Positions 12,023 through 23,637 are shown, counted from the first letter of the stretch. The stretch: 64,000 nucleotides of DNA from Ornithodoros turicata (GCF_037126465.1 NC_088206.1:68885687-68949686), one strand, 5' to 3'. Translations and numbers: made by a program. The notes: generated from the sequence alone by a model not told the origin.

Positions 12023-12218
12023 GGGAGGTGACGCGGCTTCGACTCCCGGCACCCGCTGTGCTGTCTGAGGCTTTCCCCGGGGTTTTCCTTCGAACCTTCC
12101 AGCCGAATATCGGCACAGTTCCCCCTGAAGTCGTCCCAGGACGCATTCTCTGTCCTCTCTCCATCTGCCCTCCTCAGTGCGCCGCTCATATAGCCGCAGT
12201 CGCTTCGACGCGCTAACA
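12023..12218 (+). mobile_element. Class II tRNA-derived SINE, truncated copy
   Basis: Matches the body of the fuller copy at 30405-30694 (minus strand). It begins in the box B region (CGGCTTCGACTCCCGGCA), then GGTTTTCCTTCGAACCTTCC, CGGCACAGTTCCCCCTGAAG, CAGGACGCATTCTC, CTCTCCATCTGCC and the tail GCCGCAGTCGCTTCGACGCG. The tRNA-like head upstream of box B is missing. Confidence 0.65.
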
Positions 12219-13257
12219 TCGAATAAAAAACGAAAAAATAAAAAAAAATCTATAATATAGACAGAAAGAGGACACGTGTTCTACAAAGTACGCCCCACCC
12301 CGCCCCTTTCCAGCTTTCCTCTCTTTAACACAAACTTCGATAGAGGTTTTTTTAAATTTTTCCTAGCAAATAATTTTTACTGACCTTTACAAATTATGAA
12401 CTATAAATGACCACAATAAATTTGTCCGTTCGTGATTTCGTTTTCGTACGGAGCGATGAAAACAAAATACTCCATAAAGTACCCCGAAAACCATATGCAT
12501 GCGGTGTTTAATTACAAAAAGAAGAAATAGTTTCACAAGACAGCGAACGGACATATACCCCGTACGGATCTGCAACCTGTACCTGTTATTACAGCAACTC
12601 TGTAAACCCGAACAGCGACACCAGTAATAAGTATTAATAGTACGTACTAGGAACGCGCCGAGGGCCACGCCCGCCCTAATCATTTGTAAGAGTCGAAGAT
12701 ATTTGTCTTTCGTTTGACGGCGTTTTCGGGCTGGTAATGGATGCAGTTCATCAACTGATTGTAAGTCCAGGGCTGGGTCGTGCTATGTGAGCGATGAATT
12801 CGCATTGGAGGACATTTTTTTTTTCTTGTCTCTCAACATTGTAGTCGACTACGCGGATTGGGATGTATTAGGTTGATGCGCTTTTCGCGTTATAAATCTT
12901 TTATTATTGAGTCGTGTAGGAATTGAATGATCCAGTACTAGTTAATGTCGGCGTCATATTATCAGAAATGACTCTTGATAACTGTGTCGGGCGCATTGTA
13001 AACACAGGATGGGGGTAGGGCTGCCCATTTTGCAAAACACGAGCGATCGTTCTGTATGGTCATGTTCAACCTAATTTTAATTTACAATATATCCTTATTG
13101 CATTCAACCAGGAAAATAATTACTGTCGGACATATAAATATGAGCAGAGAATAATCTTAATACAACGTATGTTTCAAACACTGTACATATATTGTCTTCT
13201 GGGGGTTAACTATACTCTATAAGGGGAAAAAAGATGTGCCATCAACGCCATTCTTCT
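12219..13257. other. Gene-free stretch
   Basis: No gene recognised. AT-rich, with one A-rich run near 12225-12247 that may be the tail of the SINE just upstream. Confidence 0.4.
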
Positions 13258-13554
13258 GTTTACAATCATGTGACGTCACGAGAACACTGGTTCGAGGTTA
13301 TATCTTGCTGTGGTAGGGAAGAAGCGGGAAAAACGCGTCGGCTGACAGGTTGATAAAAGTGATAGTGCCCACCACCAGCATGCTTTGCGCGGCTGAGGTA
13401 CGTAATCAGTGAGATAGGGGCGCAGAACATCTATGCACCTATCAGCCATATCGGCCGTCTCCGCCTATCAACTTACGCGTCCTTGCCGCTTCTCACAAAC
13501 CGCAACAAAATATAATCTCGAACCATCTTCTCGTGACGTCACATGTTTGTAAAC
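13258..13554 (+). mobile_element. MITE family E (about 297 bp)
   Basis: Inverted ends of about 55 bp: GTTTACAATCATGTGACGTC at the left and GTGACGTCACATGTTTGTAAAC at the right. Inside both arms TCACGAGAA and GGTTCGAG pair with TTCTCGTGA and CTCGAACC. The loop is GC-richer and not coding. Confidence 0.75.
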
Positions 13555-13705
13555 GGAGGGTCGCTCGACAACATGCACGGTGCGTGCATCTCTATCTGAT
13601 ATCACTGAGTTTTCAAGCGTATCAAGATGAGTACCCCATGCTATACCGACATGTCAAAATGACCCCATTCATCGCTAGAATTAAACCGCTGGGCAGACTG
13701 ACAAT

Positions 13706-13915
13706 TTATAGTTGGCAGAAGGAATATCCAGCGATAGTATCTGTGTATGCACACCAGCAGGGACTTCCGCAGCGTCTTATGTTGAGCCTTCCCATGATTC
13801 CCTAATATCGGACGGGAGCGGTGTGCTGCGCACAATAGCAGACGACACCATCGGCAGCCGTCGTCTGCTACGGAATATATTGTGGCTGAGCGGCAGGATA
13901 TTCCCAACGGTTGGA
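13706..13915 (-). repeat. Dispersed repeat F, copy 1, with AGCAGACGAC hairpin
   Basis: Read on the minus strand it shares blocks with 40705-40915: TTCAGCCACAA-type start, ATATTCC, then facing AGCAGACGAC and GTCGTCTGCT words (13838-13847 and 13860-13869), then GCTCAACATAAGACGC and GGAAG/GCTTCC. The two words face each other across 12 bases and can form a stem. Confidence 0.65.
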
Positions 13916-14304
13916 AGAGCATATACACGATACGCGGTAAATTGAATACTTCTTCTACTGGGTGGGAATATGTTGAACGCTCTCTGCTCAGAACATCACA
14001 TCTGAAGCTCTCACAGCTCTTAGGTGCGCTTGTAAATCAGTGCATACAGCAGATGCCGCGGCGTTGTTGTTGTTGATGATGATGATGCTGTTGCGGGTCT
14101 TTGGTTGACAACTAATGTTTGCTGGATGACATTGTAAGGTCGAACTGCGGTAGTTTCGTTCATTATGCATGCTAAATACATTAGCGTCTCCTTCCAACCG
14201 CGGGAAGCTATTTAGGCAGTTCGCAGGAATGAGTTGTCGCTGGGAATGAGGCTAACGTGCGCCGAGAGACGCCCCGTCCGAGAATGGGACAAGGTCTCGC
14301 AATA

Positions 14305-14540
14305 GACGAGTTCAGAAAATCCCAGTGCTCTTTGCGCACGCATTGCATCCTGGGCGCTTGCTGAGCGGGGGAACGAAGAATAATGCTTCACGTTTCGCTT
14401 TCGCTGACCTTGACACATCATGGACAGTGGACCGGTACGGGAGAAACCGGAACAGTTTGGAGGCCACCCGTTTCTTTCGTATTAGTAAACTCCCACAGTT
14501 CAAAGCGGCGCTAAGCACTCTGGGATTTTCTGAACTCGTC
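14305..14540 (+). mobile_element. MITE family G (236 bp) just upstream of the sulfotransferase gene
   Basis: Ends GACGAGTTCAGAAAATCCCA and its complement TGGGATTTTCTGAACTCGTC. It ends about 110 bp before the first recognised sulfotransferase coding start. The interior contains AATGCTTCACG and AACCGG words with no coding signal. Confidence 0.75.
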
Positions 14541-14652
14541 GATTCGGATGACTCGTAATTTCTCTTCAGTCATGTTCTGTCATTTTATAATAAATTGAAT
14601 ATTTTTTCTTTCTTTTTTTTTTGTTATATGCAGGCTGCATGAGGACGAGGCT

Positions 14653-17600
14653 ATGATTTCGCTCAAGTTCCTGTACAGCAACCCACTGGGGGCGCTGCTA
14701 ACGGGCTCCAAATGCCACTCCACGTCTTCGTCTTCCTCTTCGACGGGAGGAAACGGGACGAGTACGACCTCCGGCAACAGTGACGAATGGGCCGTTGTGC
14801 CTGCCGATCAGGACCCCGCCGTCGTCCGCGACCCCCAGTGGCAGCGGTACGCCCTGTCCATCCCCCGGGCCCAGTCCTTCCGAGGGGTCCTTCTTCAGGG
14901 CTACCTCGTTCACCCGCACGTACTGCGTGGTCTACACGACTTCAAGATCCGCGCTGACGACGTCTTTGTCATTACTTATCCAAAGTCAGGTAACCGCTCA
15001 GTTATTGACTCGTTGTTGACCTGTACTTGTACCTAAAGTAGGGTGCGACTGACTAGACCAAGATTAATTCGGAGCTTAGACATCGGGTTTTACTTGCACC
15101 ATTCAGACCGTACAGAAAAAAGAAAAAGAAAGAAGGAGAGAGAGGGAGAGAGAAAAAAATAGGCTGAATGAAACGGGGGTGGATACAGACCCTCGGTTTT
15201 GGGGGTGGGTGGGGGGCGGTTCGTTTGTCGAAGCGCGTAGTAGGGAAGGGGAGAGAGGGAAATTTAATGTATAAACTAATGTTTCGGGGGCGTTCGCCCC
15301 CCCCCTCCCCCCCGTTGGATCCGCCACTGGCATGAAACCAACAGAATGTTGCTGGCAGTCGCGTGTCGACGACACTCATTAGCGAGCGTTTCAAATAGTA
15401 CTATTAATTGGTTTGAGGTTCGAAGTGTGCCTTGGAGTGTGGAAAGAGTGCTGATTGGTTGACTGAAAAAGTAAAGAATATGGAGATGTGAGAGTCGGGA
15501 CAGACTACCCCAGCACACGTGAATGGAACAGAAATTATGTACCTATATAGTAGCGTTCAGCTTAAGAAGGAAAGGAAATCTAGGCCGTCAGCTCTCAAAA
15601 TATTACTGCGCCGCAGATAGGATATGGCTGGACGCGGAGAGGTCACGCTCTCTCCCTGCGCCAGATAATGTAATCCAACCCCCCCCCCCTCCCCCGCTGA
15701 AGCAGAAAGTGCGCTCCCCTATACTGATGGCGCATGATGGCGCTGCAGTATTTCTCCTTGCGCACTATTGCGTTTCCTTATATCCAACGACGTGTATGTA
15801 GTTTAACAACGTAGATTTCTTTTCCTTCTTATGTTGAACACGACTGTAGTTGTTTCTAACACGGGGGCCTTTGTATGCCTTGTGCAATAAACCTCTACAC
15901 CCGAGAAGCGTCATCATGACGTTGGTAGACAGACTGAAATCGAAGCAAATCTGAAGGGGAGGGCTGGGTTCCACGAATGGGCATTGTTAGTAAGAAAGTA
16001 AGAAAAGTTAGACCGAAGGCGTCCCTTTGAGGGACCATCGTAATCTCCCCAAGACGTTGGCTTTCGTGCGCGACCATGTTCACCCCCTGTAGCTTCGAGC
16101 GTAGTTCAACTCTACCAAATTGGTGGCGCTGTCGAACACTATGACGTCATTTGTTTACATACAGGGAGAGGTCTATCGGGCGCGCTATTTATGTTTCTTT
16201 TTCATGTTACATGCCGTTATATGCTGCTTTGTTGAGCCCCCGGTGATAAGACACTCGCCCACGTGTGGCGATCAAAAAGCCGCATGGAACCCATCTCAAA
16301 AGAACTGTCCGCTGTGACAGCGCACATGCAGCATCTAAAATGAGCCGAGCGCAGCCAGGCGTGCTTGCATGGTAGCCTCTCTTGGGATAACTCTCTCAGT
16401 GAAGGGCCAATGAAAGTTTGGACAGACGGGCTGTTAATATATACATCGTGTGTGCATGGTCAAGGCCAATGTAGATGCTGAACAGTGGGATGCAAGTTGC
16501 GTTCGTTCTGAGAAAAGCAGTATACTCTCTTACAAACCAAATACTGACCCCCTCTATCTCTCCACTCCTCCCTGCTGTCCTCTCTCCATCTGTCCACGTC
16601 TTATAACCGCGGTTGCTTCGCGGTGGCAGCTATGGCGTGTCTAAGTACCGTACCGTACCACCAAGAAAAGGTTCAGTCAAATAACCATGGGTACGTTACC
16701 GACTGGACCACCGCCACTAATCTGGTGGTGCCTTATTGATCTAAGCCGAGATTGATAGATGTATCGATTGAACACTTGTTCGTTCGAGCTTCGACTGATT
16801 GGAGACTTGTTAATTAAAGCCGAGAACTGGATTCGGGATTGCATTCTTGGTGCTGTACATGCTGTATCTCATACACGGCGGTGCTACGGTTTTACAGTGA
16901 CGTAAGCAAGATTAGGCTTCCTCTAAGGATGACGTCACAAGTATGAGGGAACGACCTAATACCGGCTTCCTGGTGATTTTCTGAAACGGAATAAAGTTCT
17001 GTCATGAACCGAGGGATGCTCGGTGCCCCACAGGGCAGAAACCCGAAGCCGCTGACAATGACGTCACGAGAAAGTGAACTTTAATTGGCTGCGAATCTCC
17101 CGATCACATATTGCGCGCAGCAAACATCCCATCATCGCATTAGCGTCTCGTAATCGTGTCAATACCGATTGATCAATGAAAGGCTATTTTTTCCCGACTA
17201 AAGCATGAATTGTATACGAAGCCATTATTTGATCAACACCTCTGTAATCCAAAATATTCTCATTAGAGAGCCACCCTCCTCACCATTAATCTATACCTCC
17301 ATAGATATACTATATATAAGCCCGTATAGTCGCCACAAGCACAAAAGAATGTACAAGGTTGTTTCCATTTTCCTTACATGACGAACAATGAACAATGTTG
17401 TTCGCTTCACTGACCAACTGAGTGAATTATGATGCCCGGCATAATCGCACGCCTTTGTGATCATGCGGCAGTACCCGTCCCCTCTTCTATTTGCATTAGT
17501 TTAGTCCGCGGACTCCCGGAACAGATGGAAAATAGAGAAAATAATTAATCATTCTATCGATATCGTCCGCGGTGGGGCGCCACAATGCGTGCCAGCACCA

Positions 17601-20600
17601 TAGGTATATTCATCAGTGTCGCGTGGCGGAGAGATCCGGGTTTTATATTGATCATATGGACAGAACCTCTACGTTACATGTCTACTTTGACGGGAAAGCG
17701 CATAAGGGTCAGAGCAGTGGACAGATACATGTCGCTGTTGTATGGTGATAATGCTGTGGGCACTGCAGTTATTGTTGTTGACAATGTATGTCCTACACGC
17801 GCAATGATCCTAAAAATGCAAATTCCAGCAGGCAGTGTTGGAAGCGAACTTGTTGAAAATCTCGCGCACTGACACTGAGCCACAGCACAAAAATTTTCAA
17901 TGAAGAAGTAAATTCAACAACTTCCGGTCTGCGTGAAGTAGTAATGCCGTCAACTGAGATGGAGGTTATCGATGACCTGCTGATAAACAATAAATAAACT
18001 GTCGGTCTGGCACGGTGACGTCACCAGTTAACGGTGTTCTGCGTAATTGCGAAACCGAAACCGGCTGTGGACCTGTGAATGGCTTTTCTTTTCTTTTTAA
18101 TCTAGGACCGCAGAACTTTATCAGACAAGAGATAAACTGATGTTCTGAGGCTGGAACAACATAGAAGGGACAGATACAAACAAAGCCTCAAATTGCCTAA
18201 GAAATCAACGATGAAAGATGAAAGTCACTGAAAAGGTTAGCCAGCTGTAGGGATCGAACCCACATCTTCTGGATTGCCGATTGGTAGAGCCCTGGACCGG
18301 CAATCCAGAAGATGTGGGTTCGATCCCTACAGCTGGCTAACCTTTTCAGTGACTTTCATCTTTCATCGTTTATCAGACGACAGCCTCAACTACGTTTAAT
18401 CGCTGTAAGAAGACCTCAGCGCAGACATCGCAAACTGCGTACTTTAAAAAACACACAGACATATACATTAAACGACATCTACATCCGCGTAATCTTTCAA
18501 CCTGCGTGCCTTACAGCATCATCTGCTTTCTCTCTCTCCTTTCTTTCTTTCATTCAGAAACTCGTCTGCAAGGAATAACGTGGTCGGGGTGTGGTCCTCG
18601 AGGAGCGCGCGCTCTTTTTTTAAACCGTTTCTTCAAGATTGGTTTTTTGTGGCCGCGTGACATATAGTTCACTCTGTGGTTCTTTTGACAGCCATCCGAT
18701 CGATATCGACATCGATAAAGCATTGACGGCCACATGCCAACGGTCTCATATTATTCGTGTCCATAAACGTAGCGAAGGTCGGCAAGGGTTTCAAAGATAT
18801 TGAAATGGACATGTGGATGGGGCGTGACGATTGCGTTTTTGCGACTGTTTCAGCAATATATTCGATGGCGGAAAAAGAAACGGATGTCCTTTGCTATTCG
18901 ATTCGTGCGGCCGTTTAATGGTGGTCAAGGCAAAGTGGTCATATGGGGAATTGGTTGAGACATTTCCGTCAGACGTGACCTTGGTCGTGATCGGTCAGCG
19001 CTGGCGATACGTATTTTTTTTTTTTTTTTTGCGCGGTGTGGTCCCCTTTCACCTTGAGTGCTGCGGGAAAGGTGTGACGCAGTTTGGAACTTGTGCCCTT
19101 AGAGCGAAGGTCATGCCAGGCCTCTTCAGCCACAAGTTCAGTCAGGGACGAAAATTGTCTTAGTTCTTGTCTACAGGTTACGGGTTCGAACCCCAATGTC
19201 TGTGCCTAGGTTGCGGGTTGCGCATTCTAGAATGCACTAATCCGTGGACCGATCTTTTGGCTCCCGATCCATATGCCGATCCGGTAACTTCGAGCCATAG
19301 ATCCCGTATTACTATTACCCTTCGATGGCACATTAAAAGAGACCCAAGGCGCAGTCACTTGGTGCAGGTGTCCCTAGAAGCCACGAAGTAATGAAACTGA
19401 AGCGATAGGATATTTAAGAAGAAAAAGGGCGTAGAACATGTAACGCATGGATTAGGGCTGAGTTTTAGCTTCTTTGGAGCTGGATTCCTGGGCTCTGTGG
19501 CCTGTGGGCCATTTTGATACACTATGTACCCGCTCATGTAGGAATTTCGAAACTACCATTTACATGTCCATCCCAGTAACGTAAAACCGAAAACTGGAGG
19601 GCTATATAATTTTTTGATTTGCTCCGGTAGCTTCAGAGCTATGGCAAGGCAGGACGTATAGGGGTCCGATTAAAGTTTGTCCCCGGACTCACATGCAAGG
19701 GGATTAAGGTGGGAGCACACGTGGCCCATCCCCTGGGTGCCTGTATAAGGAGGACACTTTCCATCTTACATGTTCTATCGCCTCCTGCTAGTCCGAACAA
19801 CTGGAGCGTCTTGGAGACTGCTCTGTGGCCACGAGCACTGCGTGGCACGAGATACTGGCGTAGAAATCCCAATGTCCCTATGAAGATTACTTTCTACATT
19901 GCCTGTGTGACGTCACACGTGGAACGTTCCGTGGCATTCAATGCGCAGGTACAACATGGATGGAGGAGATTGTGTCCCTAATTTACAACGGCGGTGACCC
20001 CGAACGCGTCAAGAACAAGCTACTGGCCTACCGAGTGCAACATCTGGAGGTTGGTCCCCCGGTGGGTCACCTATGGCACCTACGAAAGACACGAGCTCCG
20101 AGACTTCTAGCAACACATTTGCCCCTCAGGCTCATCCCCAAGCAGTTGCAACAGGCAAAGTGCAAGGTCATCTACGTGATACGAAATCCCAAGGATAACG
20201 CAGTCTCTTACTATCACCACCACAAGATTAGTACCTTTCTCGGAAACTACAAGGGATCCTGGGATGAATTTCTCGCTCACTACATGGACGGACACGGTCA
20301 GTATATTCTGCGTCCATGAATCCATACTGTCTGATTGATGTTCGTGCGTCAGTGTCACGTGTGTGGAGCTTATTTGCAGTTGTTTCACAACGCGCCGCTG
20401 GTCTGCTGGAAGTCGCGCACTGTCTTCGAACTCTGTATGCCTCCTGGCGCCTCGATGTCTTCTGATATAATGGTGTCTTCCAGTGTCTTGAAGGCTTCTA
20501 GCTCCTTAAAGCGACTATAGCATTCAGAAACGTGGGTATGAGACGGATAAAGTAATTAATGTGCGGTACCGCTTCATAGTCTACTTGGCAAAGTTTCTCT

Positions 20601-23600
20601 TCCGAAAACAGCTTTCATATTAAATGAACCAATTCTTAAAAATCGCGCTTCTTCTGGAGCTAAGGAAGCCCCATCGATAGTAACACGATGGTGACGTAAG
20701 CAGGTCAGACGAATGGGAGCGTGGCCAAAGGTACTCGGTAAAGACGCAGACTTTGCCTTGCCAGTGCGAGTTCTGACGCGACCCTGTCGTGTGAAAGACT
20801 GTGTAACGCACCTGGCTGTACGAACATGTCCGACGCTAATCCAGAAGTGACATCCCAGAAGCCGATCACAGACTCTCGCTCCCCGCGACCTGCAGACGCC
20901 GTCCCACCCGCTCGCCTGTCCCCAAAGGCCTTCTGGCCGCTCCCTGATTGGCCTTGTCCGAGTGACGTTTTCTCCGATTTGCAGAGGAGGAATTCCGGGA
21001 TACTCTCAACATCCGTCGTCTGCTCTTGCTATGCATCACATCAAATTGCACAGAAACTATACTCCACTTTTTCGCTTCTGATTTTCGGCGTTATTATAGG
21101 TGATAAACGGCAATATAATTTCGGAATTGCCTTCTTGCTCCTTCATCTAATAAACGACACATTCTTGCACCGCCCAATTTTTGACGTCACACATCCCTAT
21201 CTCACGTGCACTTGTGTTCCTCGTATTGTCTTGCAAGGCGCTTGTAGAGGAGGAGGACACTGATCTTTTGAATTGTTTGTTTTGACAGTTGTATACGGCT
21301 CGTGGTTCGAGCACGTTTTACCCTACTGGCAATTCTACCTGGAGCATCCGGATCGAGTGATGGTTGTCTCCTTTGAGGAGCTCAAGATCGACCTCTCTGG
21401 TATGGTTCGCCGTATCAGCCAGTTCCTGGGAAAGCCGCTGGGCGCCGACGCCATCGCCGCCGTGGCCAACCACTGCTCTTTCGATCAGATGAAGAACAAC
21501 AACATGGTCAACCGAGAAGTGCTTCCAATTACTGACCTCTTTGACATGTCGCAGTCCAAGTTTATGCGCAAAGGTAGTGCACTGGCGTTATACAGGGTGT
21601 TTCTATTTTATCTGCAAAAAATTTTCGCAAAAAGGGGAGTTGTCTTAGGGCGGTATTACTTTTGTCACTGGATTACTGGACGGGGCTGCTACTGAGAAAC
21701 CATTTTTTTTTTTTTTCAATTAGGGGATTAATTAACAGAGAATCAACTTTTGGTTTAAGATGAAAGATGAAAGTCACTGAAAAGGTTAGCCAGCTGTAGG
21801 GATCGAACCCACATCTTCTGGATTTCCGGTCCAGGGCTCTACCAATTGAGCTAAGCTAACACGCCTCTCCAGCGACTTTCGGGGTGCGTCATCTGAAGGG
21901 ACGACAAACCAGCCACTCACTCTTACTCACTCTCCTTTCACTCTTACATGTTTTGCTCACTCAAACACACATTCATACGACGGAAACCGACGCAAGCGGC
22001 ACCTGTTGAACAAGAGAGAAACTGATGTTCTGAGGCTGGAACAACATAGAAGGGACAGATACAAACAAAGCCTCACATTAGTGAGGCTTTGTTTGTATCT
22101 GTCCCTTCTATGTTGTTCCCAGCCTCAGAACATCAGTTTCTCTCTTGTTCAACTCTTGGTTTATTGACTTTAGGGAGCACGTTGCAATTGCAGTATTAAA
22201 GCCTGATTACCACGTGATCCGCTGGAACCACTGATGAAGCACTAAAGTAATCTCTTCAGTAAATCAGTAAAGTAAAGTAATATCGTGCTATAGACCGAAG
22301 TATTTCACCTCGGCCGTCCGCTGGAAACAAAGTGATCGTCACGTCGTCGTAAATGACGTCGATATCTCCGCCCCAACTTAACATCACAGAGAAACGTCAT
22401 ACGAGAGGTTGGCAAACCCTTATCGCGGTATGTTTCACGATCTTTGTTTTCTTTCTCTTTTTCTTCCCTTTCGTTCCTTCATCTGTTTGCATCGCTTGCC
22501 GTATCAGTCATTTCATACTGCCGAACACAGCTCTTGCCCTTCCCCTGTACGATAAGCGCTGAGTTGTAGTGGTGATACTCGAAGCTCTTTGCAAGCAAAA
22601 AAGAAAAACGCGACAAAGCAAAGACAGTGAAACATTACGTTTTTCTGTGACGCTAAGTGAGGGCGGTGATGTCACCGTCGCTCTTTTGGCAATCACTTGA
22701 GGTGCGCAACAGACAGCAGAGCTAAAATAATTAGGGTTGTGGCGCGCGCTGCGATTAATTTCGTGCTTCGTCAGTGGTTCGAGCGCATCGTGTGAAGACC
22801 AGACTTTAATATTACAATAGACCATTTTAGAAAAGCAAGCGCCACCTGTGGTACGCAAGGGCTCATGGGAACTTAGAGCGCCTTCAAGCATTACGATACG
22901 GCCAGAGGCGGAGGCAGAAGAAGAACAACAACATTCCCGGTGTGCGCAGCCACAGCGTCAGCCGATATGAACCATATCCGAAGCAGACTACGGAGCAGTG
23001 TCCCTCAAAGTTCCCATGCTGCCTTGCGCCACGCGCTTGATGGCGCGCGCATCTTTTTAAAATCGTCCATTGTAATGTGCTCCCTAAAGTAAAAAATTAG
23101 AAAGTTGATTAAAATATCTCCGTTAATTAGTCCCCTAATTGAGAATAAATACGATTTCCTAGTAGCAGCCCCGTCGAGTAATCGAATTGCGAAAGTAAAA
23201 CCGTCCTATAAGGCAACTCCCCTTTTTACGAAAATTTGTTGCAGATAAAAGGAAACGCCCTGTATATGACGTACGTCCTCATCCTAAATACTGACATGTA
23301 TCTGTTCCTCGTAGGCATAATCGGCGACTGGAAGAACTACTTCACCCCAGAACAGTCCAAAGCCTTTGACGAATTGTACGCCGAACGCATGGCCGACAGT
23401 GGACTGGACCTTGTGTTCGAGCCCCAAGACGCCCTGGAACGGATGCGAAAACTGGGGCGCATCATCGTCACCCCTGACCCTAGAGTCTCCTGGGGGTCTT
23501 CTGACCCTGACACCCCCGATGAAGAAGGCAGCACGCAGTCGTGCCCCTGCTTCTTCGACTCCCCAACGCTGACCAGACGAGACGTGCCCCTGCACCATTC

Positions 23601-23637
23601 GTTTCTGACACCCGATCCTCTGTCTCTTACCGGCTAG
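14653..23637 (+). CDS. Cytosolic sulfotransferase, four exons
   Basis: Transfers sulfonate from PAPS to a hydroxyl or amine acceptor, probably in the cytosol; the substrate cannot be told. Coding exons are 14653-14989, 19949-20296, 21289-21573 and 23315-23637, all GT-AG with compatible phases, giving 430 residues. The PAPS-binding TYPKSGTTW (108-116) spans the first junction. The catalytic His lies in THLPLRLIP (H169), the 3'-phosphate motif is RNPKDNAVSYYHH (191-203), and RKGIIGDWKN (322-331) spans the last junction. Family members are usually about 300 residues, so this one is long, with a Ser/Gly-rich N-terminus (about 23-45) and about 60 extra C-terminal residues rich in Asp, Pro and Ser. 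A consensus acceptor at 14632-14633 lies just before the start ATG, with the frame open between, so a 5' UTR or extra coding exon lies upstream. Introns 1 and 3 are full of repeats. Confidence 0.93.
15554..15842 (+). mobile_element. MITE family C, copy 2, in sulfotransferase intron 1
   Basis: Same termini and interior words as 6622-6908 (AAGAAGGAAA, GTCAGCTCTCAAAATATTAC, CTCTCTCCCTGCGCCAGATA, TTCCTTCTTATGTTGAACACG). A C-rich run near 15679-15697 interrupts the interior. Confidence 0.8.
15893..16173 (+). mobile_element. Dispersed repeat H, copy 1
   Basis: Contains the blocks GACGTTGGTAGACAGAC, GGTTCCACGAATGGGCA, GGGACCATCGTAATC, TAGTTCAACTCTACCAAATT, CACTATGACGTCATTTGTTT and CAGGGAGAGGTCTAT. 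The same order is found at 25855-26153 (reversed), 26805-27026 and 27268-27555. Ends resemble AATAGACCT in inverted form, suggesting a short-TIR DNA element. It lies in sulfotransferase intron 1. Confidence 0.75.
16556..16640 (+). mobile_element. Fragment of class II tRNA-derived SINE (3' part)
   Basis: The words CCTGCTGTCCTCTCTCCATC, TGTCCACGTCT and GGTTGCTTCGCGG match the 3' body of the SINE at 30405-30694. Only about 85 bp remains. Confidence 0.5.
17585..17872 (+). other. Unrecognised 95-codon open frame in sulfotransferase intron 1
   Basis: Begins CACAATGCG, with a reasonable start context. The frame ends at 17872, but another frame continues with coding-like sequence to a stop near 17996, ending VIDDLLINNK. 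This pattern would fit a broken older coding sequence with one frameshift. I recognise no family. It may be a transposon or virus-derived relic, or chance. Confidence 0.2.
18122..18368. mobile_element. Two tRNA-derived SINE heads fused head-to-head (perfect 71-bp palindrome)
   Basis: Left arm 18209-18279 and right arm 18298-18368 are exact reverse complements over 71 bases, separated by an 18-base loop. Each arm carries a tRNA-like box B (GGTTCGATCCC) and the body GCTGGCTAACCTTTTCAG. The loop holds the only box A-like remnant (ATTGGTAGAGC). To the left, 18122-18195 carries the SINE body (AAACTGATGTTCTGAGGC, AGGGACAGATACAAAC). The family resembles tRNA-derived SINEs described from ixodid ticks (Ruka); that name is from memory and unverified. 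Confidence 0.75.
21757..21890 (-). mobile_element. tRNA-derived SINE copy with intact tRNA-like head
   Basis: On the minus strand it reads TTAGCTCAATTGGTAGAGC (D arm, box A), a five-pair anticodon stem CTGGA/TCCAG with loop CCGGAAA, a short variable loop, then GTGGGTTCGATCCCTAC (T arm, box B). Position 33 of the loop is C, not T, and the acceptor stem is poor, so this is not a working tRNA. The loop differs from the 18 kb copy (CCGGCAA), so tRNA identity is unreliable. Confidence 0.7.
22005..22153. repeat. SINE-body hairpin (arms 72/73 bp, loop 4 bp)
   Basis: Left arm 22005-22076 and right arm 22081-22153 are reverse complements apart from one extra C, separated only by ATTA. The arms are the SINE body also seen at 18122-18195 (GATGTTCTGAGGCTGGAACA, AGGGACAGATACAAACAAAG). 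The block is flanked by the imperfect direct repeat CAACTTTTGGTTT (21744-21756) and CAACTCTTGGTTT (22150-22162). Confidence 0.8.

Larger units (their letters stand above)
21593..23262. mobile_element. 1.67-kb inverted-repeat element in sulfotransferase intron 3
   Basis: The ends are about 180-bp inverted repeats: CAGGGTGTTTC at the left and GAAACGCCCTG at the right, both bordered by TA. The arms share CTGCAA-AAATTTTCG, AAAAAGGGGAGTTG, GGGGCTGCTACT and CAATTAGGGGA. It fills most of intron 3, which runs 21574-23314. Nested inside are a SINE block (21757-22149), a SINE-body hairpin (22005-22153) and a smaller inverted-repeat unit at about 22814-23073 (ATAGACCATTTTAGAAAAG against its complement). 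No transposase frame was seen. Confidence 0.75.

Noticed and set aside
18242..18345. Possible tRNA gene
   Set aside because: Box A and B are present but the acceptor stem is missing, the anticodon loop lacks T33, and the arms form a palindrome of SINE sequence.
22508..22891. 127-codon minus-strand frame in sulfotransferase intron 3
   Set aside because: It lies inside the nested inverted-repeat element and matches no protein family I know.
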